Shown: positions 35,540 to 50,600 of the stretch, piece by piece
Position numbering within the stretch: position 1 is the stretch's first letter
Layout: each line of letters starts with the position of its first letter
Translations under genes and position numbers: made by a program
Source of the DNA: Hyposmocoma kahamanoa
Lineage: Eukaryota > Arthropoda > Insecta > Lepidoptera > Cosmopterigidae
Reading direction: 5' to 3'
DNA length: 64,000 bases
Assembly: GCF_003589595.1 (NCBI RefSeq)
Contig: NW_020654748.1
Location: 6,143,140 to 6,207,139, forward strand
The notes under the pieces: model-generated
What the model was told of the DNA's origin: nothing
What the model saw: only the letters and a program-made list of their open reading frames with translations
The model's database searches: none

Positions 35540-35674
35540 GGGTTGGCATAATCCGTGTGGCGGTGATTGTCATTTCTTTCAACTTGGCTCGGTGAACCTT
35601 GCCGGATGGAGTTTGAGGTAGAGAGTCAAGGAAGTAAAGACCTCCGTGCAGTTGTTTTACGTCCGGCATTTTTT
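35535..35674 (-). CDS. Exon 11 with the catalytic lysine and the stop codon
   Basis: 140 nt after acceptor TATTTACAG, residues 493-538 and TAA. LPQTPSGKVHR is the A10 motif, and Lys518 matches the lysine needed for adenylation (firefly Lys529). The C-terminus is RIMPTQ, not the SKL-type tripeptide of peroxisomal members. Confidence 0.93.
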
Positions 35675-38600
35675 CTGTAAATAAAGTAAACCAAACTCTT
35701 AAAATGATCAGGTTGTCGCTAACGTACACCGTTACGGCCCTGCTCTACTATAGCGAACATTAAAAAGTTGACTTTAAGTGTAGCTACGTACAGTATGTTT
35801 TAGAGACAAAATAAATAAGGAAAAACAAAACACGGCGCACTGTCGTCGAGCTGTCCGTTTGTATATTTTCTAATTTAAGAGTCGATACTACCTCAGCTCG
35901 TTTCCCGACGTAATACGGCTAATTTTGCTTGGGTCGAGCGACAGGGACACTGGCTTTATTTCGGAATTTATTTTTTTACAAACGATATTACAGCCATTTC
36001 AAAAATGAGCATCGTATACTGTTGTTCTATTTAGTTTAGTTGATATAAGAAAAATCATTGGTACTTAGTATATGTAAAGTACCTAGTGAATACAGCGGTT
36101 TTCTTGTAAAATTTCGAGTTAAGTTTGTGTTTTTTCCATCGTGTTTTCAGGCCATATAGTATTCAAATCAATTGGACTATATGGTTTTTCAAAGTATACA
36201 TTATTTTTATTTTAATAATATACACGTAAGGTAAAAAAGACAATAAAAGCTTAAATACTAGAAATTAAAACTAGGATTAAAAATTATATGTATAAAATTA
36301 CTACTATAAAAGTACTCAAGACGCTGGCAGCGTTCCCCCTTTGAATTGCTAAGCTAATGCGTTGGGCAAGGTAGCTGCCGGCCCTTGGGTTTCTCAGACA
36401 GTGTATTAATTTTTTGGATAACATTTTGTACAGATGAAGGGCACCAGGACCCACGACCCACGGGCCAAGGGTTTCGACTCCAAAGACTTCGACTTCGAAT
36501 TCAACACTTTCAATGTTTTGCAGAATCAACCAAAGGCAATTGAGATTGTGTAGACTCTTAAAGGATAAAAATTAAAACTCATTTATTCCTTGTTTCAATT
36601 TGTAACAAAACGTAGTTGAGGAATATATGCGAGTGAAGTCCATTAGGTCGCCGCTTCCTAACATTTAAGTCAGACAAGCCTCAGCTTAGACACAAATGCG
36701 AATTTGGGAGTTACTACATTTATTAAAATGAAATCTTTTTTTTTTATATTAGACAACAATCACATACGTTGCTTTGATCCCAAAGTAAATAGCTAAAGCA
36801 CTTGTGTTATGGAAATCTGAAATAACGACGGTATGTCCAAACCCGAGAAAAGTTAGTTTCTACACTGACCCGGCCAGGGATCGAACCCGGGACCTCAGAG
36901 ATGGCGACACCATGGAAACCGGTGTGCAAGGCCGTCAAAATCTCGAAATCGTCGAAATCGGTTTGAATTAGTCAGAAAAAGGTTTATGCAATATTTAATA
37001 TTTCGGTCAGCCTTCCGACGATGTGCGCAACGTCTGTTTTGCTCTTATTTCTTTAACACAAAGCTTTATTGACCAGTTTAATGTGAATCTTGTCGAAAAT
37101 TGTGTAGCGACTTTTTAAGTTGACATTTAAAATTTCTGCTTTCCCAATAAAGAAAATGATGGTATATAATAACTTTTCTTTATTTTATTGAACATCATGA
37201 TGTTTTTACCTGTCATATATCTTTGTAAAAATATGCCCCTAGTTTGTTATTATATTAAAACAAAAATCGAACTAACGCAAAGGAAAAATAACTTTATGCA
37301 TTTTTTTTACTCGACCATGTACTTTTTACAGCTACCAGCGGCTTTTCATAAAATTTCTCCTACTTCTCTTTTAAAATAAATTGAACATTACTTGCAATAT
37401 TTATTTATTGAATACCATGATGTTTTTTCTATCATGATATTTATNNNNNNNNNNTTCGCTCGGCTTTTACAGCTACCAGCGACTTTTCATAAAGTTTATC
37501 CTTCTTCTATTTTGAAAAAAAATTGTATAGAATAGTATAAATACTAAAAAATAGTTGCTATATTTATTTATTGAATATCATGACGGTAATTTAATTTTTG
37601 TGAAAAGACTCCACTAGTTTGTTATATTGTATTATTATTGGTATAAAAACCGAAGAACACAATTCCTTCAATTTTATTGAACTCGAACCAGCGTCTTTTT
37701 GCTAAATCGAGCTACCGTTTTTAAATAATTGAACCGCAGACCTAGGCCGAGCGATGGCGAATCCAAGGAATTTTTTCCTTTTTTTGTAAAGATATGAAAT
37801 GAGGTTCATTAGCATTGAATAGGTTTTTTTACAGGATAGTAGTTATTACATTAAAGTTCTTCTATTCAGCCATTACATAAAAGCATGCAAAATTTAATCT
37901 TCTAAGTAGATATAAACTATAATATCCTTTTTTAATTAAGTACCTATGCAGTTCAGTTGCTTTCCATTTAAATGTCAGATTTTTTATTTCAATTTCTTTT
38001 AATTTTCATACACTCGTAAAAAGTGAAGTAACCTAAAATTTAGTTTTAGGTACAATTTCAACGACAAATCTGTTTGGGTTTCTTTTTGAGTGTAGATTAA
38101 TTTCTATTAATTTTTAAATAATTGTAAATGCAGTTTGTATTAATAACAATGATAAATGTAATTACGTATTGAGTGATTACCTCGGACAAGTTTGAAGATT
38201 TCGCTAGCCTCGACTTGGCAGCCATTCTTCTTCTGGATGATTGCTACGGGCGTCTCCGTTGTCTCTTTATCGGGAATGCCCACTACACACACCTCGGCCA
38301 CAGCTGGGTGTTGCTTGATCACATCTTCCAATTGCAGTGGAGAAATCTACTTAAACAAACAAGATAAATTATTAGAGATATTGAATGGAAACTAAAAATT
38401 TAATAAAAATTTTAAATTTTAATTTTAATTTTTTATTTTAAATTTTTTTTTTTTTTATTGAAATTTTTAAATATCTTTACTCAAAGTTTGTAGATAAAAC
38501 GTACGTGTAAACGCAATAGATTCTCAGATAGGGCGTGCCCTATGAGTATATAAAAGTTGAGAAGTTATGCATTTAGGAGTGTAACTTTATGCTTTTTTTA

Positions 38601-41600
38601 CTTATGTATTTGCAAATGCGCCGTGACCTTTTTATATTTGCTCTTGACCACTACCTAGCCCTGGAGCAATGATATAGTCTACGATGGAACGGGCTCGCCC
38701 AGAAGATGCCTATTCAGTTTTGGCCGTATTTGGCGTATACAACACATGGAAAGTTAAGTAACTTGTAGTTTATTTACGAATGCTCCGTGTCAATTTCTTT
38801 CTTCTAATTTTAATACGGGTGACGTTTGTTGATAACCATAGCCAAGGACTTGATTGAGATATGTCCAAAACATAACAATTGAATGGGCAATAATATCGCA
38901 CCCTTGTTGGCGTAAAGAGTAATAAGGCCAGATACGCAATAGAACAGGTCATTATTATTATTGAGAATGAGATATTGTACATGCTGATAACGTTTTGACA
39001 CTTTTGGTGCTACTTTTATAGATCTAAAGATTACTGTTTAGCTTAGTTTAATCACTGTAAGTCTATGCATGTTGTCATATTGCGCACCCTCAGTGTAATA
39101 AAGCCACGTCCGTATAATGACATTTTATCCGGAGAGATCTTTAAAGGTTCTAGAGTCACAAAATTTTACATAGCTATACAAAATTTATATAATTATTAAA
39201 TACATTTGTTTTATGTAATTCGTATTATTTTTATGACCTTTATTTTATAAAAGCACTTTTGACGTATGACGTTGAAATAAATACTTTATTTATGTAAATA
39301 TGACAATGAGTGGCATGGAAATGGAAATGGCAACCTTGGCGTAAGAAAGCCACGTTTCCAAAAATTACAACTTTTGAAGAGAGAGAGGTTTAAAGGTTCT
39401 ATGAACAAAATTAGTATATAAGTTTTTTATGCTTAAATAGGACTTATAAAATTTTACATATACATAATTATTTCATATAAGTAGTTCCTATTGTTATGAC
39501 TTTCATATATGTGGCACTATTATAATACGATATTATTATTTCGCCTGTGGTTTCTCATCTGTATCATTTACTGCTGAACAAGCAGCAAATTAAACAGATG
39601 TGAAAACAGTAGTCAAAAGTAACAACCAATTTTAAGTCGACCTAATTACGAAGTCCGATAAATTAATTTAAACGGAAATTAAGACACTTTGGATTGTTTC
39701 TAGAATTCCCAAATATTTATTAAGAATAATTAATAAAAATAGCATTTACGAGCAAGGTAGATTACTTTATCATTCATTCTTAAGTAAAAAATTACAAAAA
39801 GGATGTCTAAGCTTAAGGTACTCGATACTGAAGTTTTAATTTTTTACATCAACCTGCTGAAAATTTCATAAAATTACAAGAAATTTCAGCTATTTTAACA
39901 TAAAGATGTTCAGTAGATAACATATAAAAGCTAGGGAAAGAAGAACAATTGTGAAAACAACATCAGAAGTACAATATTACAAAAACGTCCATTTTGTACA
40001 GGATGTAGTAGAACAATTAACGTCCACGCTGTCTAAATTGCTGCTGCGTTTGTTTTCTTATTTACAAAAACCCAAAGAAGTGTGATTTTGGAGGACGTAT
40101 ACCATCTCATCTATATTTTAAGTATATAAACATGTATAACAACTAAAGGTATACCCCAAAGATTTCATTTCTTGCATAATTTTTGTTATCGAAAAAGAAA
40201 TTTCTTCTACGTTGAAATCAAGTCAGGCTTAAAAGTATTTTCATATCTTTATTAATACAAACATCGAACACTCAGAAAAAATTCCTTCGATTCGGCCGGA
40301 TTCGAACCGACGTCTTCTAGCTTACCGTGCCAGACGCTATACCAACTAAGCCACGGATATTTTCATATCGTTTGAGATATTTTGCAATAGGTGAAGTTTA
40401 TTAATTTGGTACATCATCCCCATATTAACTAGAGATAAAGGTGATCTTTAAGTAGCTGAAAAGAATCCCGATTAAATTAGCGAAAAAATAAAAAGCCGAT
40501 TAAAAAAACGTGGTAGCCCAATAGTTTGAGCTACCGCCTCTCACACACAGGTGGTTTCGAATTCGGGCAGAGCCTGAAAGGAGACCCGTACTCAGCAGTC
40601 GGACGTATAAATGGGTTGATGATTATGATTAAATTAGCCTTCTTAATATTCTTATTCTTAGTATTAGCCTTCAAATTAAAATAATTGCTTTGAGATTAGT
40701 TCATTTATTTGGAAGCTGTGATGCCTCTAACAGACAGACAGTTACACAGAAAAAAGCTTCAAATTTATATCTCCTATTTTCTTTTTGCGGCGGGAATTAA
40801 AAAGACAAAAATAACTTTTCTTTACCGTAGTACCATCAGACAGTTCCATTAATGGTGCTAAGGTATTTTTTTTTGCCATTGTCCCATTAATGATACCGCA
40901 GATTTTTTTGCCGTTGTTCCATTCATTGTACTACGGCAAAACAACTTTTCCCTAGTACCATTACAAATACAAATATACCTAGTACATACGTACATTTTTA
41001 ATACCTCTCTTTCTTCCTGGCAGTTTTCTATTTTCTTCCATTAAAAAAATGTAAAACTGGCTATTGAACACACTGGTTCATAAGAGACGGACTTTGTTTG
41101 ACGGACGATGTGTACGCCGAATTTCGGGTAATATTCATTGCTAATCTACGGGTGAAATGTAGCAGTTTCATAATACTTTCAAGCTGAAATACCATAACAC
41201 GACATACCTTTGTACTAATATCATAGGTAGAAAGGGCTTACACTCCTCCGAAATCATTTTTATTTCCGTTTTTATGACTGTGGTAAAGACGCGCTGCAAT
41301 AAATTGCCCAAAGGGAGCGTCTACATTGATTATTCTACCACATTCTCTACAAAAAGAACAATGCTAGTTCTGATTTCGTTTTCATAAAATGATTACTCCA
41401 GATTGTACAGACGGAGAATAGGTTATTTATTATTGTTATTATTACCTTTGGATATTACGTTGATATTTAAACATTAACTAAAAATAGGCTAATGTCCTCT
41501 TTCCTTCAATGTTCTCTTTACTATTGTTAAAAAATATTTATTGGACTTCAATAACACAAGAATAATCAAATTATCGTAACAAATAGTAATAATAAATTTA

Positions 41601-44600
41601 TTTCTCTCTATTTTTGGTCACTAATTAATTTGTTACAAAAACAGTTTTATTTAACAACGGGTAAAATCTGTAGGAGACTGGAACTAAATTAGATCAAGAG
41701 CTATATATCTTAGGCTTCCAGGCTCCATAACTTGAACGTATTGCTATTAAGTTTACAAATTTGACAGAGATTTAACTGCCTCTGTGGCCGAACGGTTACC
41801 ATGCCGGACTGCCACGCAGAGGCCCAGGTTCGATTCCCGGGCCGGGAGAAATGTTTGTATGGCTTACATTTATTTCTCTCGTGAGTTTGGGTGTAATTTA
41901 TGGTTGTCTATGTGTGTGTCCATGGCACCCGCGACACAGGGTTTCCCTAGTGCGGGTCTATGTTGAGTGTGTGTGTTATTATTATTATTATTATTAAAAA
42001 AAGAGATGTTAATTATAAATATTATAAACTATTTTATAAAGAAGCAACACAGAAAAAGTGTATAAAACATTCGTGTATGTATGTATACGTGTAGGTGTAT
42101 ATGTGTATTTATGTAGCTGCGTGCGCATGTAAATAAAAATAAAAATTACAAAAAAAACTAGGAGATAAGAAACAATCCGTTTGTTTTTTTTTTTTTGTTA
42201 AACGATAGATTGAATATGCTTACCCAAAATCCACAGTATTTAATTAGAAGTCGTTTTCTTTCCACAAAGTGGTAATAGTTGTCTTCGGTTTTGTAGAATA
42301 TGTCGCCAGTCATGATCCATCCATCGTCATTTATGATTTTTCGGGTTTCCTCGGGGTTATTGAAATATCCCTTGAATGAAATAAGATAATTTTGATCTTT
42401 CACTACATCAAATCGCATTATGTTTTAATTCAAATCCAAACAGACTCATCTATAACTTTATAATAAGTTTATGAAGTATGTTTACAGAGTGTAATCTCAA
42501 AAATATTATCAAATGCACTTTTCGTACTGTTTTCCTTATATCTTCTGATTGTAGATTTCTCTGGTCATAAATCGTCCGGGCATCACTCACACACTAACGT
42601 CCTATGTATTATTACCGCAAAGTAGCACTGCTATGTTCTAGATTGTTTACAGGCATAAAAGACTTAAAATTATATGTCCCGCAACCAGCTGTGTAATTGC
42701 CATGTCAAAGACACACTTTACATCTGGTGAATCACCTGACTGTTCACCGATCTGAATACCGTTAAAAGCTAACAATGGATTTGCCGCAAGCAGTAATTTT
42801 CTTGTAGCGCAATTGACTGTAACTATAAGTGCTCATTGGGTAGTGCAAATAAACCTGTGCCGTAGCTTTGACTTTTGTTTAGCTGTCTATAAATCCTAAA
42901 AAAATGTAATCTTACTTTAAAGAATGCGTCTCCTTTAAGCCAAAGCTCTCCATCCTCATTAGGTTTCGTTACAGTACTGCCGTCTTCTGCGACGAGCTAA
43001 AATAAGAAAAAATATTTTCCATTAAAAACTTTTGAACAGACGGCCATTTTAGTTTTTTTATGTGCTATGTTCCTTGAGCGTAAGTTATTGTAAATAGTCA
43101 GTAAAGTTAGTGTTGTGGAAACGACACAATGACACTAAGGATTTTTAACCTGTAACCGCTTCACTTCTCATTTCTGTCAAAAAATGTTAGAAGATGAAAA
43201 AAAAAACACTTTTGTTACGATACGATTCTAGGAGATTCTAGTCTTCTAGAGTCGTATTACAAAAGTATTGATAGAAATGAGAACTTTTTTACTTCAATAT
43301 AACACAATTCGTTGATGAAGATTTGTGTGGGAAGTTGAAAATTATCAACTTGAATATATAAAAAGAGTATAATGATTTGAAACATATTACTTATATTACT
43401 AGACAAAAGAAAAAAAAAAGAAAGTTAAAAGGTAAGTTTATGATACAACGTATTTATTGAGATTTTTTGGAAAATAGCTTCACTAATTTTGTTATGATTA
43501 TGAACACAAAGGTGGAACTTGAACCCGCATCCATGCTGCACCACCGAAGTATTGCTTTAACCATCTGAGCCACGGGTCCAGTTACCGAGTCGAAATTCTC
43601 CTATGTTTCTTTTTATCACATCAAGTGACGGGACGAACAAGTCGTGTGCTTGACGATAAGCTACACGTCTGTTACAGCGCCACTCTGATATTTAAATTGC
43701 AAAGATCAGATGGGCACTACCACTGCGCCCATCACCCTGAGACCTAAGTTGAAAACTCCCATGTGCCTGGAATTTCACCAGCACCCTTACCCTTCAAAAC
43801 CGGAACACAGTAATGTTGACATTACTGCTTGGCGGCAGAAATAGGTAAGGTGGCAGTACTTACCACCCTTTCACCCTGGACGAACTTTTCACAAGGAGCT
43901 ATATTGTTACTAATGTGTCTTTGTACTAACTTTTGGTATTCGTCACCGCTAGCGACATCTAGTGAGAGATTTTTGAATAATCTTCTCCCCGTAGCCGATA
44001 CCTTTACAGGTATCACAACTGACACAGATCTCAGAGAATCTTTAATAGTTTTAAAAAATAATGCATGGACCGAGTAGGCGCTTTATTTATTTGTTGTAAT
44101 TCACATGTAGGTATCTTTAATCATTCTATGTAGGTACACCAACGTTATGAATTCTGAAAAGCGTTGCTGTGTCTGAAGACAGAGACGAATAGTAGGTTTA
44201 ATCTGACTATTATTAATCTATTAATTTTACAAGAACTAATCATTAAAATATTCTTCTAATCACAAAATAAAACATTTTATTAGCAGAAATTGCTTTAGGA
44301 CTTTATTTATTGTCACATTGTTTATTTTTCAGTCGATTGTTTTATTTACTATAAACTTTAATTGCCAAACTTCCGGCAGGCAGCAGGCTGGCAGTTACTT
44401 GCTACGGAGCTACTACGTGGAATGGAAAGGTCACAGACCTAATATTTTTTTACTTCCGTGGGAAAACTATACACTCTGTAGCAACCAAAAGGACTTTGCT
44501 ATTTTGCCTAAGCGACAGCAAGGTTAAAATAGGAAAATTATATTGATTGCTGAACTACAGCTTATTTTACTCCGCTATATTAGGTAGGTTTGTCATTTTA

Positions 44601-47600
44601 TACATAGGGTCAACATATTGAGCACCTTGCAACGGGATCCAACTTAGCCCTAGTATTTAAATTCTGGCTGTTTCGTAAGGTACAAGAATGAACATAATGT
44701 AGATATGTATGATTGTAAGCGGTATCATAATTCTAGCATATAATGGACTGCTGTACGACAAATTATACTTAAGTTTAAAATACAACTTTATGCCACTTAC
44801 GACAAGACGGCCCAAAGTTCAAAGTGTTAAGTTGTTGACTGTACATACTTAAATAATTAAATTTCGCGATATAATTTAAGAAGTTATACATGAGCGAAGT
44901 TTACAGAGATTACGTTTTATGTATTCTACCGTCTCTAGTAAATAAGATGCAGTTGTATATAACGTATATATAATGGCTTGAAGAATTCCAATTTATTATT
45001 TTCTTTTTACAAACACAAAAATAAAATACAGTTTAATTACAAGATAAGCCTCGAAAATTTACATAGCATTTTAGTTTGATGACATAAGGCATTTTCCTTT
45101 GAAGAAACGTCGCCCATATAATTAAAACCTGTGTTCTGCAGAAACGTTCTGTCATGGCAATAACCTTGGTCCCAATATGACTCCAAGATAAAAGTTAGAA
45201 ATACGTAAGTACCTATTTTATTTATTTTTAGTCCCATATCTTTCTACATAAATTTTGTTTATAGTGACTCTAACTATTAACCTCTTGGTTATACGGGAAG
45301 GGAACTATAACCTGTGCAAGCAAGACCGCAAGCAGGGGTCTTCACAGTCAGGTCCTGACCCCAGATCAGCCAGTTTGCACTGACTTCAACCGGTTCTTAA
45401 AAGGCTAGTTAGTGCCTTGAGTGAGCTGCCCAGGGTGCACGTACAGCACCTTCCATATTTTCCAGATAGAGGTACTGGAGCGGTAGGCACGTTCACTTCC
45501 CGTTGCATACTGCACAATTAACGGTTGCCACCGATAAGCCGTCGACTCTAAAGTCTACCACCAAATCTCTTTGGGGGCGGAGCCGTAGGCAACCACCGGC
45601 GTGATAGTACATTTAAGAATTTTTTTGTAGCAGTAGAGCTCCCTGTGAGAGTATTCGTCCCGGGAAGTTTTTTTAATAACACCAAGTGACGGGACGAACA
45701 ACAGCAGCAGTATCACTCAGGGCTTTAAATCCCAAAGATTTTAGGGGCACTGCCATTGCACCCGTCACCCTGAGACATAAGTTGACAAGTCCCATGTGCC
45801 TGTAATTTCACCATCCCTTCAAAATCGGAACACAGTAATGCTGCCATTATTGTTTGGCGGCAGAAATAGGTAAGGTGGCAGAACTTCCCTAGATCAGCTC
45901 TTTCACAACGAGCTCTATTGCTACTAAAATGAAGTAATGTCATTATACCGATCTCTGCTGCTAAGCTTTAATGTGTGCGTCCACAAATGTAATGGTGCTA
46001 GTGAAATTACAGGCACATGGAACTTATCAACGTCATGTCAGACCTTTACGGTTTAGAGTTTCTATAGAGACATCACAAAAAAATTTATTAAAGAACATAG
46101 CAATCTATTCATAAATAATAAGGGATGGACCTAATTATTAATACAAGGAAAGAAAAATAAAATGGATGTTCCTGGTAGTCATCTCAACAAGTCACAAATT
46201 ATTTATTCAAAAAGTTCATTAAAATTCCGATTGGTATTAACCATTTGTAATTTACAAATTTTAAAACTAGTGTCAAAGAAAATCTTTCTGCAAAGGCACA
46301 CAGTTTTTGCTTATTTGGAGGACAAAAATCCAGGGGAATTTATTGCAAATGATAAATGTTTATTTACAAATAAGCAGTATTAATTTCTTTTTATTCAATT
46401 CGACGATTATAAATGTAATTTGTATATAAAGTAAACACATTTATATTTATATTATACTTTTACATATAGTTTCCCCGTATCTAGCTAAATAAATTATAAT
46501 ATGCTCAAAGTAATATAAACGTTCTGAGAATCACATTAATATAAAGGTAAATAATCAAATATAGCCAAATTACCCGACCGTATCGTAATACCGGAACAAT
46601 GGAATTCAAGTCAAATAATCTCTATTTCATTGGTAAGCAAATTACACTTGAAGTCGTCATACTGATTACTGCTATGATTATTATTTTTTTAATTACTTTG
46701 AATCGCTATTACAACAAGGATGTGACGTAACGAAAAAAATGATTACTCTACTGCTCATTTGTAAGGCAGATTCCCCTGAAAAGAATGAGCAAGAAACTCT
46801 AGGGGTAGCTCTTTGTAAAGACACATTTGAATACATTCATCTAAACATCTTAGATCGGGACTTCCTGCAAGAGAATTCACACAGAACACCCAGGCCAGTA
46901 CCAATTTAGAAACGTCCACTTCCCAAATTGGTCCTACCGGGAAATGCCCACAGTGCAAACCGATGAGCAACCGAGGTCGTTAGATATAGTAGTTCCATGG
47001 TATAAAATAATAATGTGACAACTCTGTGCTGCGAGAGAAGTATAAAAATTGACTCGCCGAACAAGTTGCACTATGTGTCTTTTTTTGTGCGCTAAGTGAC
47101 ACTAAGTCATACATATGAATGCACATAAGTTTACATATTAGACGATGTAAAATAATTCTCGATGGTTACTATACTATATATATACTATATACTGCATACT
47201 TACTCTATACTGGAATTTGTCCATCGGCTTGCCAGTGGAACCGAAAGGCGTGGTTCTGTTGTATTCAAATACAGGCACAAGTAGTTCAGTCATTCCATAC
47301 ACCAAGTATAAATAGGCACCGCATTTTGCCTGTAAAAGAAATACATTTTGTTATAATTCCTAAATTTTCTGCTATTTTTCTTCAAACTTTCCGTTACGTC
47401 ACATCCTTGTTGTAATAGCGATTCAAAGTAATTAAAATGAAACCAATGATTATTATCATAGGTTTAATTTTATTTGTTGTATGGAAAAGCTGAAACTTTC
47501 TAGTTGTCCATGTAAGAAATAAAATTAGAGTTATGATTTCATATTACTTTATAATACCATGGGTACGATATTTTTGCTCCAATGTATATCAACGCTGTTC

Positions 47601-50600
47601 AGGATAAAGATTAAGACTTTTTGTGAAAAACTTGTTTAAGTAAAAATCGGAGTGAACAGGTTTCAGTTAACATTTTTTATGTTGCGTTTCGGTACACACC
47701 AATAACGTAATCCGCATACTAGATACATTGATGGATGATTTATGACTGGGGGGAAATTATGAGTTATAATATAACCAATAATAAACCAATAATAAATACC
47801 ATTACAGGTAAAGGTAGAATCTAAAATCGTTACAACCAGGTTAATCAGTTTTACATGTCCAAAAAGCCACGGCTGACAATAGAACCTTTAAAGAACCCGA
47901 AACGTTGGAACTTTGAATGTTTAAAAAACTAAATATGCGCGACCATAGTATAATAAAACAAGTATGGTAACTTCGTAGAAACGTAGCAGCGCAGTTTGTA
48001 TGTGTACGCATTTCGCATAATCTCGCAATGCATTTGCGTTGCATTGCGCTGGTCGTCACATGCGCCTCTGATTTTTTTTGTACGTAATAGGCAGATGACT
48101 TTATTCCACCTGATGTAAAATAGAAAATGGAATCCAAACGTGAAGGAATAAGGTTGATACAATCACTGCCCTAGCCACCTCCACCCTGAATGCCTACAAG
48201 ATGCCTCTTCACGCCTCGTTTTTAGACCCCCATGCCATAAGACGGAGGAAATACGTGCACTGGAAGTGAGTTCCATTTGTGCGACAGAGGACGGTGCCCA
48301 CAAACCTTTTAGTTTATTATGCGAATGTGTGCACACATACAAGGCGCGCTGCTAGCATTGTGTGGGTTACCATGCTGGTCATATTATACTATAACGCGAC
48401 TTTGTGCGGGAAAAATATAGTTTCATTTACAATGGGATGCAAATGCGAAAAACTAAAAACTCGATTCACACATATCTATAATTTGTTTTTTTAAGAAGAG
48501 TAAACAATGCTTAAACTTACACTGAATTGATCAAACAAAGGCTTTTCAATGGAGCTGCCACCGATAGCGATGTACTTAAAGCTGCTTAAGTCACACAAGT
48601 CCCCGGCGGCACGCAGGAACTGGCCCAAAAGATATGGCGTCCATGCGCAAGCCTTGGGCTAAAATATTTTAAAAATATATATAGTGTAACTGTATAAAAT
48701 ACACTGACTATATAAATATATATAGTCACTGTATTTTTAGATGGAAATTCAAATGTCGTGTATTCTCAGGTCGTTTGTTCAATATAAATAGTTCGTATTG
48801 TATATTATAGATAAGACTCCAAATTACATTATTATTGTTATAAAGTTCGAACAACAAAAAGAAAATTCAAAAATTTTTCGGAAGATTTTGTCTTTGCGTT
48901 GTTCAATCTTTGTATAAATAATAATAACAAAACAGTAAATTTTCACAAACTAATAAATTTATATTATGATAGTAAAAACATCGTGATATTAAATAATTAA
49001 TTTATTTTATATGCAATACAATAAAAAGATAGGATATACAAATTAATAATAATACAAAGATATCAAATCGGTACTTCGTTGAGATTCTGCCATAGATCGT
49101 GATGTTTCTTAAGTATATATTTTATGGTATGCAGAAAACTATTGACATTTAATTCGTACCTAAACAACCTTCTGAATAATTTTGTACGGGTATCTCTTTT
49201 TTAAAATGATTTAAATTATACACAATAGAAGAGTAGTATTTTTAAAACAATCGGGTTATGAATAAATTTTCAAACAGTAACATGCCATATTTTACACCTT
49301 ATGGGTGAAGTAATTTAAGTAAAACTATAATTCATATCTCATTCATTATTAACGTCATTATGAATTATCAATTAGGATGTTTTGATCCTCTAATCTTTTC
49401 ATATTTAATCATTATTAAATTTTGAGTCGTATTTTATCAGAAACATATATATATACCTTGTATTTGTTAATGACGTGGATAAGAAGCTGAGGTGTGATAG
49501 GTACTGATAGTTGAACACGTGTGAAGTTCATCAAACACGTACTAGAAAAGATTATCAGGGATGACATCCATTGAATGGTCGCCATAGCCAACGCATAATC
49601 CATATCATCCGTGAACTGTACCCTGAAAAATAGGAGCTCGGTTTATTTCGCATTTAATTTTTTATTTAAAAATGTCAACCATCGGACCAAACATAAAAAA
49701 AACCAATAGATTAGGTAATACCAAAAAAATAAAAATTTCATATGTGATACATGTGCTACAGCAATAACAATAAAAAAACATATAAATAAATTACAAGGAC
49801 AGCCATTAAAGTTTAAAATTATTACTAGTTATTACTTAAGGTTGGTTATTATTTGGTGTATACTCCGCATGTTAGCTTGGTGCAGCAAGCGAACAACTAG
49901 CTAGCTACAACAGGCGAAGATTTATAAAATAAAGCATCACCTATATAAAAGCCAACCTCTTGATGGTGTAACTTCTTCCACTAGCCACTAACCACACTAG
50001 CCAGCTCTTTATTTTGTCTTCTACTTTCTCCTCAATTACATATAGCATAAACATACTCAATATACATATATAATAAACATATATAAATTATATATATAAT
50101 TTTTAATTGGAAATTTGTAATGCCACCCGGAAGGAAAGTACCTACTCTAAATACCCGAGATAGAAATTTTCACTTAAAGGAAACATTCCTTTATTTTTTA
50201 AAAGAAATAAAACTGCATTCATAGATTTTCGAAAATTTCTAGCAACACGCGGGAATCGAACCCGCTTTAATCTGAAAAAAATGTACCCTGCACGTTTATT
50301 GCATCGATCGATAGGGCTAATTATAAAAATAAAATCTCTGTCACGAAATTGGTTAATTAAATGACAAAAACAACCATGAAATCTTAACGTATTTTAATAA
50401 AACGAAAAAAATGGTAATCTAACTAATTAGCTGCTCGAAATGAGCTCCATTTTCTTGGATACACAAATTTAATCTTTTAACGAATTCATTTTGAGTAACT
50501 TTTAATAACGTGTTGTGTTGAATTGTATTACAAATCGTATTCTGAACCTCAGCCTTCAACTCGTTTACACTCGCATAGGATTTAAGGTAAATTTGATTTT

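Noticed and set aside
43510..43600. Possible tRNA gene (GGACCCGTGGCTCAG...GGGTTCAAGTTCC)
   Set aside because: The arms and anticodon loop do not fold into a standard cloverleaf by eye, and the flanks match old SINEs. Treated as a SINE head.
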